Counted from the first letter of the stretch, positions 1 to 8,632 are shown. The stretch is 64,000 nt of DNA from Chryseobacterium ginsenosidimutans (GCF_030823405.1 NZ_JAUSXC010000001.1:1471001-1535000); one strand, 5' to 3'. Translations and numbers: made by a program. The notes: a model not told the origin generated them from the letters alone.

Positions 1-28
1 TTAAGCTGTCTAAATCAAATTCAGGCAT
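1..28 (-). CDS. Partial hypothetical protein downstream of the ECF sigma factor (N-terminus only)
   Basis: Only nine codons lie inside the window: an ATG at 26-28 on the minus strand reads MPEFDLDSL and continues past the left edge. Its start overlaps the sigma factor stop by 8 nt, a typical translational-coupling arrangement. In flavobacteria the gene directly after such a sigma factor is often a small membrane or anti-sigma-like protein, but nothing here proves that. Start and frame are seen; function is unknown. Confidence 0.55.
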
Positions 29-536
29 ATTTCTCCATCTGTTCTTTAAGGGTTTTCTTTAATCTGTTCATTTTCACACGTGCATTTACTTCGGTAATCC
101 CGAGGTTTTCTGCAATATCCTTGTAAGGCAAATCATCCAGATACATCATTACGATTGCTCTTTCTACGTTGGGAAGAGTCTTTATTACAGTATACAAAAG
201 TGATACCTGTTGCTGTTTTTCATCATCATCTTCGATAAAATCTGCATGATTGATATCTAACTCATTAGTAGGTAGGCTTTTGCTTTTTTTTCTGAAAAGG
301 GTAATGGCTGTATTTAATGCGACACGGTACATCCAGGTAGAAATTTTAGAATTTCCTTTAAATGAATCGTAACTTCTCCAAAGCTGTAAAACAATCTCCT
401 GAAAAAGATCTTCTTCATCCTCCAAAGAATTGGTATAAAGACGCGAAACCTTAATAATCAGTCCCTGATTATCCTTAATAAGCTGCGCAAACTCTTTTTC
501 CTTCGAAGCCAAAGTAGATGTATAAATATTTTTCAC
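21..536 (-). CDS. RNA polymerase sigma factor, ECF sigma-70 family
   Basis: A short sigma factor that would direct RNA polymerase to a dedicated promoter set. The protein has region 2 in its first half (EEDLFQEIVLQLW, then KISTWMYRVALNTAI, the core-binding and -10 recognition helices) and a region 4 helix-turn-helix in its last 55 residues (LPNVERAIVMMYLDDLPYKD followed by IAENLGITEVNARVKM). I chose a GTG at 536 (about 171 aa). The frame stays open to an ATG at 566, but that extension reads through an 11-bp repeat cluster and adds residues unlike the family. A TTG a few codons further in is also possible. The stop overlaps the next gene by 8 nt, so the pair forms an operon. Target promoters are unknown. 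Confidence 0.85.
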   Translation of the reverse strand: MKNIYTSTLASKEKEFAQLIKDNQGLIIKVSRLYTNSLEDEEDLFQEIVLQLWRSYDSFKGNSKISTWMYRVALNTAITLFRKKSKSLPTNELDINHADFIEDDDEKQQQVSLLYTVIKTLPNVERAIVMMYLDDLPYKDIAENLGITEVNARVKMNRLKKTLKEQMEKYA

Positions 537-556
537 GAAGATAACGACAAAATCCC

Positions 557-624
557 AATCTAACAATTTAATAATCTAACAATACAGCAATTCGTAAAAC
601 AGTGTAATTTTATATTGTTAGATT
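557..624. repeat. Cluster of three 11-bp repeats AATCTAACAAT
   Basis: AATCTAACAAT occurs at 557-567 and 573-583 as direct copies 16 bp apart. The exact reverse complement lies at 614-624. The cluster sits between the sigma factor start and rnpB, just upstream of the rnpB -7 box. It may be an operator, a small cruciform, or a piece of a dispersed flavobacterial repeat; only the repetition itself is seen. Confidence 0.6.
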
Positions 625-655
625 GTTTACAAGGTAAAATTGTTACATTAAATCG

Positions 656-663
656 TATCTTTG
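656..663 (+). promoter_or_regulatory. -7 promoter element of rnpB
   Basis: TATCTTTG matches the Bacteroidota -7 consensus TAnnTTTG and lies 4 nt before the predicted 5' end of the RNase P RNA, as expected for a direct transcription start. I see no good -33 TTG/TTTG box at the usual 17-23 nt distance. Confidence 0.6.
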
Positions 664-667
664 CGGC

Positions 668-991
668 CACGAGAAAATCGGCCTGTTGATTCTTATTTCG
701 GTAAGGGTAGGAAAGTCCGGACACCATAGAGCATCAAAGCGGATAACATCCGTCACCCGCGAGGGTAGGACAAGTGCAACAGAAAGTATGTACAGTTCGG
801 CTGTAGTGAAACCAGGTAAACTCTTTGTGGTGCAATGATAAGTATATCGGTTCTTTTCAGTAATGAAAATAGGAGTTGCTCGCTCTGAAAGCCGAGGGGT
901 AATCAGCTCAAGTCTTGCAGCAATGTAAGACGTAGATAAATAACAGGCGCTTCTCTGGAAGTACAAAATCCGGCTTATAGATTTTCTCGTG
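668..991 (+). ncRNA. rnpB: RNase P RNA (catalytic RNA of ribonuclease P)
   Basis: This is the catalytic RNA that removes 5' leaders from pre-tRNA. The 5' and 3' ends pair as helix P1 (CACGAGAAAATC at 668-679 with GATTTTCTCGTG at 980-991). The conserved core blocks are present in order: AGGAAAGTCCGGAC near 708, ACAGAAAG near 779, AAACCAGGTAAACTC near 809, AGACGTAGATAA near 929 and ACAAAATCCGGCTTATAG at 963-980. The order and about 324-nt length fit a bacterial type A RNase P RNA. The 120-codon minus-strand reading frame across this region is an artefact. A hairpin terminator follows at 1034-1061. Confidence 0.93.
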
Positions 992-1033
992 ATTTCTTTG
1001 TTCAAAATTCAAGGCCTAAAGCTCCAAATATCA

Positions 1034-1061
1034 AAATGCTTCGACCTAGATCGAAGCATTT
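1034..1061. terminator. Terminator between rnpB and the PPK2 gene
   Basis: A perfect 11-bp stem AAATGCTTCGA / TCGAAGCATTT with a 6-nt loop lies between convergent rnpB and the PPK2 gene. It has A/T-rich tails on both sides, so it could serve both transcripts. Confidence 0.7.
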
Positions 1062-1075
1062 ATCTTAATTATATT

Positions 1076-1948
1076 CTACTTTTCTCCTTCCAATTGTTTT
1101 TTAGAATCTTGTAATTCTACTCTGTCTTTCTCAGAAAGCTGAGGGTACTTCAGATCCATTTTCTCTAAAGTGTCAATAATGATCTGTATTGCTGCCACTC
1201 TTGCAAACCATTTATTATCTGCCGGAAGTACATACCAAGGTGCATCATCTTTCGAAGTTTCGTTAATGGCAGCTTCATAGCATTCCATATATTTATCGAA
1301 TAAAGCTCTTTCCGGAAGGTCGGCGGCTGAGAATTTCCAGTTTTTTTCCTGCTCGTTGATTCGGTCGATAAGTCTTTTCTTTTGTTCGTCTTTTGAAACG
1401 TTTAGAAATATCTTTACAACGGTTGTTCCGTTTTGAGCAAGGTGTTTTTCAAAATTTTTAATGCTTTCGTATCGGTTTTTCCAAAATTTATCATCAAAAT
1501 CTTTTACGGATTTCCAGGTTTTTTCACTTAAATTATATTCAGGATGAACTTTGCACACCAATACACTTTCATAATGAGAACGGTTGAAAATCCCGATCAT
1601 TCCTTTTTGAGGTAAAGCCAGATAATGTCTCCACAAAAAATCATGAGAATATTCTCTGGAACTTGGCGTTTTAAAGCTCGTTACATTACAGCCTTGTGGA
1701 TTTACCCCTCCGAAAACATGCTCAATTAAACTGTCTTTTCCTGCTGCATCCATTGCCTGAAGTACTACAAGAAGAGATTTGCTTCCATCGGCATACAATT
1801 TTTCCTGAAGCTCACGAAGTTTTTCTTTTTCCTGAATTAGTAATTGTATTCCTTCTTCCTTAGTAAGTTTTCCTTCGTATTTTGTTGAAGTTTTTTTTAT
1901 CGAAAATTTTCCTTTAACTAAAAAATCATCTGAAAAATTGGTGTCCAT
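1076..1948 (-). CDS. Polyphosphate kinase 2 family protein (polyphosphate:nucleotide phosphotransferase)
   Basis: Predicted cytoplasmic enzyme that moves phosphate between inorganic polyphosphate and nucleotides. It is 290 aa, the normal size for a one-domain PPK2. The Walker A-like motif MDAAGKDS is at residues 66-73, followed by GVNPQGCNVTSFK at 81-93, the WRH of the lid region at 107-109 and the Walker B-like FNRSHYESVLV at 121-131. GKDS replaces the more common GKDG, and HYE replaces YYE; both are conservative. The sequence does not settle whether the substrate is AMP, ADP or GDP. The gene stands alone between rnpB (convergent) and the DUF1573 gene (same strand, with a terminator between). 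Confidence 0.9.
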   Translation of the reverse strand: MDTNFSDDFLVKGKFSIKKTSTKYEGKLTKEEGIQLLIQEKEKLRELQEKLYADGSKSLLVVLQAMDAAGKDSLIEHVFGGVNPQGCNVTSFKTPSSREYSHDFLWRHYLALPQKGMIGIFNRSHYESVLVCKVHPEYNLSEKTWKSVKDFDDKFWKNRYESIKNFEKHLAQNGTTVVKIFLNVSKDEQKKRLIDRINEQEKNWKFSAADLPERALFDKYMECYEAAINETSKDDAPWYVLPADNKWFARVAAIQIIIDTLEKMDLKYPQLSEKDRVELQDSKKQLEGEK

Positions 1949-2026
1949 ATATTTTAAAATAGTTTAATTTGTTATCTAAACTTTGATATCAGCTGTAAGT
2001 TCTAATATCTTATCCAACATAAATGT

Positions 2027-2057
2027 AATAAAAAAACCGCCTCGATGGAGACGGTTT
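2027..2057 (-). terminator. Terminator of the DUF1573 gene
   Basis: The stem AAACCGcCTC / GAGaCGGTTT (2034-2057, one internal mismatch) is followed on the minus strand by a run of seven T. It lies about 20 nt after the DUF1573 stop codon. Confidence 0.75.
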
Positions 2058-2076
2058 CTTTATTTCTAGTAGAGAT

Positions 2077-2553
2077 TTACTTTTTCGCAGCTATTTTTGC
2101 GGCCTTCTTAGCGGCTTTTGCTTCAGCTTTGTCAGCTTTAGCTTTAGCTTTTAGCTCTTCGGGAGTTAATGGTTTCGGATCTGGAGCATTTGGATCTACG
2201 TTTCCTTTGATGTAGATTACGCTTCTGCTGTTTGCAGGGTCGTTAGAAAATACTTCGATCATTTTGTTGAATCCACCATTGATACCAGTGTTGTATCCAA
2301 CTTTGATTTTAGCAGATTTTCCCGGCATAATAGGATCAGTGCTGAATTCAGGAGTTGTACATCCACAAGATGCTTTTACGTTTGAAAGAACCAAAGGCTT
2401 ATCACCGGTGTTCGTTACTGTGAAAAATCTGATTCCGTCAGAACTAGGCTTTACAGTACCGTAGTCGAAAGTCGTTTTATCAAATGTAATAGTTTGTGCA
2501 GATGCTAATGCAAATGTCCCAAATAACGCAATTCCTGCGATTAATTTTTTCAT
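2077..2553 (-). CDS. DUF1573 domain-containing secreted protein
   Basis: Short exported protein of unknown function. From the ATG at 2553 it begins with signal peptide MKKLIAGIALFGTFALASA (cleavage before QTITF). It then has one immunoglobulin-like DUF1573 domain (about residues 22-120) with the family hallmarks FDYGTVKPSSDG, FTVTNTGDKPLVLSNVKASC and CGCTTPEF. The last 25 residues are an Ala/Lys-rich tail, probably helical. The frame stays open 15 codons upstream, but that stretch contains the promoter box and would hide the signal peptide. Family members are common in Bacteroidota periplasm; their role is unclear. Confidence 0.88.
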   Translation of the reverse strand: MKKLIAGIALFGTFALASAQTITFDKTTFDYGTVKPSSDGIRFFTVTNTGDKPLVLSNVKASCGCTTPEFSTDPIMPGKSAKIKVGYNTGINGGFNKMIEVFSNDPANSRSVIYIKGNVDPNAPDPKPLTPEELKAKAKADKAEAKAAKKAAKIAAKK

Positions 2554-2595
2554 ATTCTTGAATGTTAATATGTTTGTTAGATAAATTTTGAGAAA

Positions 2596-2603
2596 CAAAG
2601 TTA
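2596..2603 (-). promoter_or_regulatory. -7 promoter element of the DUF1573 gene
   Basis: On the minus strand TAACTTTG fits TAnnTTTG exactly and lies about 43 nt before the chosen ATG. It falls inside the upstream extension of the reading frame, which supports the shorter start. Confidence 0.6.
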
Positions 2604-2645
2604 AAAATTATTTTAATTCATACTTAAAATTTTTTTTCTTTAGAC

Positions 2646-2653
2646 TATTTTTG
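2646..2653 (+). promoter_or_regulatory. -7 promoter element of valS
   Basis: TATTTTTG fits TAnnTTTG and lies 28 nt before the valS ATG. It is divergent from the DUF1573 promoter within the same 128-nt intergenic space. Confidence 0.5.
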
Positions 2654-2681
2654 CAAATTGTAAATTAAAGAAACAGAATTT

Positions 2682-5297
2682 ATGCAGATTTCAGAAAAGT
2701 ACAATCCACAGGAAACAGAACAAAAGTGGTATAATTACTGGTTGGAAAACAAATACTTCCATTCAGAACCGAATGATAAGCCGCCTTACACTGTTGTTAT
2801 TCCTCCACCAAACGTTACGGGGATATTACACATGGGGCATATGCTGAACAATACCATCCAAGATGTTCTGGTCCGCCGTGCAAGAATGCAGGGCTTTAAT
2901 GCTTGTTGGGTTCCGGGAACAGATCACGCTTCAATTGCTACGGAAGCGAAGGTTGTTGCTAAACTGAAGTCTGAAGGAATCAATAAATCTGATATTACCC
3001 GTGAAGAATTTTTAAAACATGCTTGGGAATGGACCGATAAATATGGAGGAACAATCCTTGAGCAGTTGAAAAAGCTTGGTTGTTCTTGTGACTGGGACAG
3101 AACCCGCTTCACAATGGAAGAATCTCTTTCTCAGCAAGTAATTAAAAGTTTTGTTGATCTTTATAATAAAGGATTGATTTACAGAGGATACAGAATGGTA
3201 AACTGGGATCCGGAAGCAAAAACCAATATTTCTGACGAAGAAGTTATCTTTAAAGAGCAAAATGGAAAGTTATATTTCCTTAAATATCAAATCGAAGGTT
3301 CAGAAGAATTTCTTTCGGTAGCTACAACACGTCCTGAAACGATTTTTGGGGATACTGCAGTTTGTATCAATCCTAATGATGAGAGATATGCTCATTTAAA
3401 AGGTAAAAAAGTAATTGTACCTATTGTAAACAGAGTAGTTCCGATTATTGAAGACGAATATGTTGATATTGAATTTGGAACAGGAGCTTTGAAAATAACG
3501 CCTGCTCACGACGTTAATGACTACGAAATCGGACAAAAACACAATCTTCAGATGATTGATTCTTTGGATGATGACGGAAATTTAAACGATTACGGTCAAC
3601 ATTACGCCGGAAAAAACAGATTTGATGTAAGAAAGCAGATCGCAAAAGAATTAGAAGAAAAAGATCTTTTGTTAAAAGCAGAAGATTATGTAAATAAAGT
3701 AGGAACTTCGGAAAGAACAGGTGCAGTAATTGAACCTAAAGTTTCTGTTCAGTGGTTTCTGAAAATGGCTGACATTGCGAAACCGGCTTTGGATGTCGTA
3801 ATGGATGATGAGGTGAAGTTCTATCCTGAAAAGTTTAAAAATACCTACAAACACTGGATGGAAAACATCCGTGATTGGAATATTTCCCGTCAATTATGGT
3901 GGGGACAACAGATTCCTGCATTCTATTATGGAGACGGAGAAAATGATTTTGTAGTTGCAGAAAGCATCACTGATGCTCTTGTTTTGGCTAAAGAAAAAAC
4001 AGGAAATCAGGAATTAGCAATTGAAAATTTAAGACAAGATGAAGATGCTCTTGATACCTGGTTTTCATCATGGTTGTGGCCAATGTCTGTTTTTGACGGT
4101 CTGAATGATCCTGATAATAAAGACATCAATTATTATTATCCAACTTCAGACTTGGTAACAGGTCCGGATATTATTTTCTTCTGGGTTGCCAGAATGATCA
4201 TGGCAGGATTGGAATACAGAAAAGAAGTTCCGTTCAAAAATGTTTATTTTACTGGTATTGTAAGAGATAAGCAAAGAAGAAAGATGTCAAAATCTTTAGG
4301 AAATTCACCGGATCCGTTAGAATTGATGGATAAATATGGTGCAGATGGTGTTCGTGTAGGCATTTTATTAAGTTCTGCAGCTGGAAATGATCTTCTTTTT
4401 GATGAAGATTTGATGCTTCAGGGAAGAAATTTCATGACGAAAATCTGGAGTGCTTTCCGATTGATCAATATGTGGAATCATGAAGATAAACCAGCAAATA
4501 TTGCAGATAACCAAGCTATTGAATGGTTTGAGAATAAATTAAATAAAACAATTTTAGAAATCGATCAGCAATTCGAGAAATTCAGAATTTCTGATGCCTT
4601 GCATTTGATATATAAATTAATTTGGGATGATTTCTGTGGATTGTATCTTGAAGCAATCAAACCAAATTATGGAGAAGGTATTTCTAAGGAAGTTTATGGG
4701 AAAACGGTTTATTTCTTTGAAGAATTAATGAAGTTATTACATCCGTTCATGCCTTTCCAATCAGAAGAAATTTGGCAGTTGATCTCTGAGAGAAGTATTG
4801 ATGAGGCATTGATGATTTCTCAGCAGAAAAAAGCTGAATCATCCAATGAAGATATTATTAAAAATTTCGAAACTGCAACAGAATTGATTTCTGGAGTTAG
4901 AAATTACCGTCAGACAAAAGGTATTTCTCCAAAAGAAGCTGTGGAATTTTATACAAATGCAAATCAGTTTGAAAACGAAGCAGTTATCAAAAAGCTGGCA
5001 AATGTTTCTGATATTCACTTTGGACAGAAAACGGATAAACCTAGCTTTACATTCTTGGTGGGATCAACGGAAGTTTCAATTCCTTTAAGTGAAAACTTAG
5101 ATTTAGGAGAAGAAAAAATCAAGACGGAAGAAGAAATAAAATATTTAAAAGGATTTTTAATTTCTGTTGACAAAAAGCTTTCTAATGAAAAGTTTGTTGC
5201 CAACGCAAAACCTGAAGTGGTGGAAGTTGAGCGCAAAAAACAAAAAGATGCGCAGGACAAGATTGCAATTTTAGAAGAAAAGCTGAAAAGTTTATAA
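2682..5297 (+). CDS. valS: Valine--tRNA ligase
   Basis: Charges tRNA-Val with valine in the cytoplasm. The 871-aa protein has the class I signature in the form HMGH at residues 50-53 (PPPNVTGILHMGHML) and KMSKS at about 533-537. Between them lies the CP1 editing domain (VATTRPETIFGDTAVCINP). After the catalytic core come an anticodon-binding helical domain and a C-terminal coiled-coil tRNA-binding arm (about 805-871, rich in K and E). The length fits bacterial ValRS. It is transcribed alone, divergent from the DUF1573 gene, and ends at a hairpin terminator. Confidence 0.98.
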   Translation: MQISEKYNPQETEQKWYNYWLENKYFHSEPNDKPPYTVVIPPPNVTGILHMGHMLNNTIQDVLVRRARMQGFNACWVPGTDHASIATEAKVVAKLKSEGINKSDITREEFLKHAWEWTDKYGGTILEQLKKLGCSCDWDRTRFTMEESLSQQVIKSFVDLYNKGLIYRGYRMVNWDPEAKTNISDEEVIFKEQNGKLYFLKYQIEGSEEFLSVATTRPETIFGDTAVCINPNDERYAHLKGKKVIVPIVNRVVPIIEDEYVDIEFGTGALKITPAHDVNDYEIGQKHNLQMIDSLDDDGNLNDYGQHYAGKNRFDVRKQIAKELEEKDLLLKAEDYVNKVGTSERTGAVIEPKVSVQWFLKMADIAKPALDVVMDDEVKFYPEKFKNTYKHWMENIRDWNISRQLWWGQQIPAFYYGDGENDFVVAESITDALVLAKEKTGNQELAIENLRQDEDALDTWFSSWLWPMSVFDGLNDPDNKDINYYYPTSDLVTGPDIIFFWVARMIMAGLEYRKEVPFKNVYFTGIVRDKQRRKMSKSLGNSPDPLELMDKYGADGVRVGILLSSAAGNDLLFDEDLMLQGRNFMTKIWSAFRLINMWNHEDKPANIADNQAIEWFENKLNKTILEIDQQFEKFRISDALHLIYKLIWDDFCGLYLEAIKPNYGEGISKEVYGKTVYFFEELMKLLHPFMPFQSEEIWQLISERSIDEALMISQQKKAESSNEDIIKNFETATELISGVRNYRQTKGISPKEAVEFYTNANQFENEAVIKKLANVSDIHFGQKTDKPSFTFLVGSTEVSIPLSENLDLGEEKIKTEEEIKYLKGFLISVDKKLSNEKFVANAKPEVVEVERKKQKDAQDKIAILEEKLKSL

Positions 5298-5314
5298 TTA
5301 AATTAATAAATTGG

Positions 5315-5367
5315 AATTGTCGGAATATCAGATTAACTTAGATGTTAAAATATTCCGGCAATTTTTT
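5315..5367 (+). terminator. Terminator of valS
   Basis: A 14-bp stem (AATTGTCGGAATAT with ATATTCCGGCAATT, one G-U pair) encloses a 21-nt loop and is followed by four to six T. It begins 18 nt after the valS stop. Confidence 0.7.
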
Positions 5368-5422
5368 ATAGAATACCACCAAATCAGTCACAGATTGATA
5401 TTGTAAGCAATTTAGATAAGAA

Positions 5423-6058
5423 ATGACACACATAGAAAACATAAAAAAACTATTCTCCAAAAGCTTTGTAGAAAATCCGTTGTTGGAAAGTTTTGAAGTT
5501 GGAAAAATTTATCTTTCCGAAGGAAAGCTGATAGCTTGTGATCCTTTGATTACAAATGATATGAAACCTTTTTCTGTCAAATTTCCGAAGGGTGATTTTT
5601 CTGTTTTATTGCACAAAGAAAGAGAAAGTAATTGTGTAGCATATGCCGAAATTATTTTCAGTACTGCTGAAGTTTCAAAATGGGAAATGGCGACCACGGA
5701 AGGACAGAATCTTAAAGATCTGGCTGAAGGAGAAGTTTTCGGATATCCCGTGGAAAGTGGAATGGGGTGTTTCATGGATGTTGATACACAAAGCAGTCTG
5801 AATGAATTGGAACAAAATCTGTATCGAAGCAAAGGTGTAGATTTTATGGGGATTTATGAAGAATTTTTCCATGAATATTTTTTTGATGAAAAAGGAGCAA
5901 TCGATCAATATGCATTTTTAAAACCCTCAGAAAATCATCCTGGAACTATTTTTGCCTTTGAAACAGGATATGGAGAAGGTTTTTATGCAAGTTATATTGC
6001 CTATGATAAAAACAGCGAGCCGGTGAAAATAATAACTGAATTTATCGAGATTAGTTAA
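5423..6058 (+). CDS. DUF4241 domain-containing protein
   Basis: A 211-aa soluble protein without signal peptide or membrane segment. Its layout fits the DUF4241 family: an N-terminal GKIYLSEGKLIACDPL segment, a central beta-rich part with VAYAEIIFS, the conserved FGYPVESGMGCFMD block and a C-terminal GYGEGFYASYIAYDKN. The family has no established biochemical role; members occur in bacterial genomes, sometimes near toxin-immunity loci, but no toxin gene is visible here. It follows the valS terminator and is probably monocistronic. Confidence 0.75.
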   Translation: MTHIENIKKLFSKSFVENPLLESFEVGKIYLSEGKLIACDPLITNDMKPFSVKFPKGDFSVLLHKERESNCVAYAEIIFSTAEVSKWEMATTEGQNLKDLAEGEVFGYPVESGMGCFMDVDTQSSLNELEQNLYRSKGVDFMGIYEEFFHEYFFDEKGAIDQYAFLKPSENHPGTIFAFETGYGEGFYASYIAYDKNSEPVKIITEFIEIS

Positions 6059-6072
6059 TTAAAGTTAATTAT

Positions 6073-6103
6073 TTTGAACCATACGTTCTCTACTATACAT
6101 TTG
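6073..6103 (+). promoter_or_regulatory. Promoter of the ribokinase-like gene
   Basis: TTTG at 6073-6076, a 19-nt spacer and TACATTTG at 6096-6103 give a full Bacteroidota -33/-7 promoter, 36 nt before the ATG. Confidence 0.75.
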
Positions 6104-6139
6104 TAAGAACCAATAGAAATTAAACTAATACAAAACACA

Positions 6140-7030
6140 ATGAAATTCTCATCAGAACAGCCAAAAATCATCGTTGTAGGCAGCTCATCGATTGATCTTG
6201 TTTTAGAAACTGAAAAAGTTCCGTGTCAAAATGAGACCGTTATCGCTCATAATTCCGAGAGCTATTTCGGAGGTAAAGGAGCAAATCAGGCTGTCGGAGC
6301 AGCAAGATTGGGAGCAAGCGTATATTTTATTGGGTGCGTGGGCATGGACCCGCTTGGTCAACAGATTATGAGGAATATGGTCAGCGAAAATGTGAATGTA
6401 GGTTTTGTTTATGAAACAGATCAGGAGGCTACAGGAACCGCTTATGTCACGACTTCAGAAGGAAATGCAGCAATAGTTGTCGTTCCCGCTGCCAACAATT
6501 ATCTGAGTATTGAGCATGTAGAAGCTGCAGACAAATATTTTCACACTGCAGATCTCGTTCTTCTTCAGCTGGAAGTTTCAATGAAAGTGATTGAATATGC
6601 AATTAAAAAAGCCAAGAAATATGGTAAAAAGATTGGATTATATGCTTCCCCTGCACAAAGATTAAACGACAATATTGTAGATAATGTAGATTTTATTATT
6701 GTAAAAAGTAATGAGCTGCACATTGTTTTTGGAGAAGATCAGACAGAAGATATTCTTAAAAAGTATTTCAATAAGGTTTTTGTAAGGGATGATATTAATT
6801 CGACGGTATATTTCGACGGAACGGAAATGAAATACTGTAGGCACGATAAAGACAGAACTGTTCATAAGATGGGAATGGGAGATGCCTTCACATCAGGATT
6901 TGCCGTAGCCTTATGTCATGGAAATTCTATTGAAGAATGCGTGAATTTCGGAAATGAGGTTTCTGCAAGGGTTTCCTCCAAAAAAGGTTCGCAAACAGGT
7001 CTTCCCAGAGTTTCAGACTTTTTTTCATAA
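6140..7030 (+). CDS. PfkB-family sugar kinase, ribokinase-like
   Basis: Predicted ATP-dependent kinase of the ribokinase fold (296 aa, normal length). The first PfkB signature is FGGKGANQAVGAARLG (about residues 42-57), which binds the sugar. The second holds the catalytic base in GMGDAFTSGF (Asp near residue 248), where most relatives read GAGDAF. ISTINCT ribokinase features such as the N-terminal VVGSSSIDLVL strand are present. No ribose transporter, regulator or other sugar-catabolic gene is next to it, so the substrate (ribose, another pentose, or a nucleoside) is open. It has its own promoter, and a weak hairpin follows. Confidence 0.85.
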   Translation: MKFSSEQPKIIVVGSSSIDLVLETEKVPCQNETVIAHNSESYFGGKGANQAVGAARLGASVYFIGCVGMDPLGQQIMRNMVSENVNVGFVYETDQEATGTAYVTTSEGNAAIVVVPAANNYLSIEHVEAADKYFHTADLVLLQLEVSMKVIEYAIKKAKKYGKKIGLYASPAQRLNDNIVDNVDFIIVKSNELHIVFGEDQTEDILKKYFNKVFVRDDINSTVYFDGTEMKYCRHDKDRTVHKMGMGDAFTSGFAVALCHGNSIEECVNFGNEVSARVSSKKGSQTGLPRVSDFFS

Positions 7031-7080
7031 GTTATTTGTTACATATCGAAAGTTTTAAACTTAACATAAAATACAAAGTA

Positions 7081-7112
7081 AAATTTCCACTTTTATAGTG
7101 GATTTTTTCTTT
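7081..7112 (+). terminator. Weak terminator after the ribokinase-like gene
   Basis: The stem TCCAC / GTGGA (7086-7090 with 7098-7102) has A-rich and T-rich flanks and a run of six T. It lies between the kinase stop and the chosen start of the hydrolase, and it argues against a longer hydrolase start at 7098. Confidence 0.55.
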
Positions 7113-7118
7113 TATCAT

Positions 7119-7958
7119 ATGGAAAATTTGGCTTTAAAAACTCAGAATGATATTTCAATCATCGCTCATCTTTTTTTACCGGAAAAAAGTAATAATAAAC
7201 TGTTATTGATTAATTCTGCAACAGGAGTGAAACAACATATTTATTTTTCTTTTGCCCAATATTTTTCTGAAAAAGGATTTACGGTTCTTACCTACGATTA
7301 TCGCGGAATCGGGCTTTCAAAACCAAAGAAGATGAAGGGCTTCAATGCTTCCATGAGAATTTGGGGATCGAAAGATTATAAAACGTTAACCGATTATATT
7401 AAAACTAATTTTATTGATTATCAAAAATATTGCCTTGGGCATTCATTAGGAGCATTAATTTTGGGGATGAACAAAGATTCTGAAATGTTCGAAGAGTTTA
7501 TTTTCGTTGGAACTCAAAATGCTTTTGTCGGAAATTTAAAGTTTAAAACAAAAATTGAAGCTTATCTAGGTTTCGGAATTGCCCAGCCTTTAACTACCGC
7601 ATTGTTAGGATATTTTCCAGGAAATTGGTTCGGACTCGGAGAAAGTCTTCCAAAAAATTGTGCATATGACTGGAGAACCTTAATTTTAAACAGGAAATCA
7701 ACTAATGGTTTGTTAGAGAAAATAGATGATTATTCTAAGAAATTAACCCAGAAAGTGTTTGTGATTCGGGCAGAAGATGATGTCTGGCTGACTGAAAAAG
7801 GAGTGAAAAGCCTGCTGAATGATACTTATCCGAATCTTAAACCGACCTACAGATTAGTCAAAACTTCCGAGTCGGAAAAAGGGGAAATCGGGCATGTTAA
7901 TTTTTTTAGAAGTTACAATAAAAGTCTCTGGAATATTATTTTAAACGAATTGATATAA
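7119..7958 (+). CDS. Alpha/beta hydrolase
   Basis: A soluble serine hydrolase of about 279 aa, substrate unknown. The nucleophile elbow is GHSLGA (Ser near residue 107), preceded by the strand-turn YDYRGIGLSKPK. A likely acid follows in RAEDDVWL and the catalytic His in GEIGHVNFF. These mark it as an esterase/lipase-like protein of the type often annotated as predicted alpha/beta hydrolase (COG4757-like, from memory). I use the ATG at 7119; the frame opens at 7098 but that codon lies in the preceding hairpin. The stop is directly followed by the HD-domain gene, so the two are cotranscribed. Confidence 0.85.
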   Translation: MENLALKTQNDISIIAHLFLPEKSNNKLLLINSATGVKQHIYFSFAQYFSEKGFTVLTYDYRGIGLSKPKKMKGFNASMRIWGSKDYKTLTDYIKTNFIDYQKYCLGHSLGALILGMNKDSEMFEEFIFVGTQNAFVGNLKFKTKIEAYLGFGIAQPLTTALLGYFPGNWFGLGESLPKNCAYDWRTLILNRKSTNGLLEKIDDYSKKLTQKVFVIRAEDDVWLTEKGVKSLLNDTYPNLKPTYRLVKTSESEKGEIGHVNFFRSYNKSLWNIILNELI

Positions 7959-8603
7959 ATGAAGAATTTGATAGAAAATACAGTAGAATTTGTTAAAGAA
8001 AAATTGAAAGGTGCTGAAGCGGGACACGATTGGTTTCACATTGAAAGAGTATGGAAACTGTCTAAAAAAATCGCTGAAACTGAAGATTGTAACCGGGAAA
8101 TAGTAGAATTGGGGGCTTTGCTTCACGATATTGCTGATCCCAAATTTCATAACGGTGACGAAACACTTGCCTTAAAAGTTTCAAGAGAATTTTTAGAAAG
8201 TCAGAGTGCTTCGGAAGATATCATCGAAAAAGTATTATTTATTATTAAAAATATTTCGTTTAAAAATAGAGGCGAAACTCTTGAAAAACTTCCGATCGAA
8301 CTTAAAATAGTTCAGGATGCAGATAGGATTGACGCAATCGGCGCAATTGGAATCGGACGGACTTTTAATTTCGGCGGTTTTAAAAATAATCTGATGTATG
8401 ATCCTGATATTGCACCAAAAGTCAACATGTCAAAAGATGAATACAAAAAATCAAACGGAACGACAATCAACCATTTCTACGAAAAGCTGTTGCTGCTAAA
8501 AGATTTGATGAATACCGAAAAAGGAAAAGAAATTGCCAACGAAAGGCATGATTTTATGCTGAAATTTCTCGATCAGTTTTATAAAGAGTGGAATGTTGAT
8601 TAG
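7959..8603 (+). CDS. HD-domain phosphohydrolase
   Basis: A 214-aa HD-superfamily metal-dependent phosphohydrolase. The ligands are visible: His27 (GHDWFHIER), the His56-Asp57 pair (LLHDIAD) and a later Asp in QDADRIDAIGAIG. The fold resembles the YedJ/COG1418 group, which act on nucleotides or other phosphate esters; the substrate cannot be told from sequence. The start codon abuts the hydrolase stop with no gap, so translation is probably coupled. Confidence 0.88.
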   Translation: MKNLIENTVEFVKEKLKGAEAGHDWFHIERVWKLSKKIAETEDCNREIVELGALLHDIADPKFHNGDETLALKVSREFLESQSASEDIIEKVLFIIKNISFKNRGETLEKLPIELKIVQDADRIDAIGAIGIGRTFNFGGFKNNLMYDPDIAPKVNMSKDEYKKSNGTTINHFYEKLLLLKDLMNTEKGKEIANERHDFMLKFLDQFYKEWNVD

Positions 8604-8632
8604 CATTGACCTCAGAAACCTTTTAAAATAAG

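Noticed and set aside
643-1005. 120-codon frame on the minus strand
   Set aside because: It lies entirely antisense to the RNase P RNA, whose conserved blocks and P1 helix are clear; the peptide has no sensible composition.
7098-7118. Longer start for the alpha/beta hydrolase
   Set aside because: The extra seven codons lie in a hairpin that looks like the end of the preceding kinase transcript; the ATG at 7119 fits the family better.
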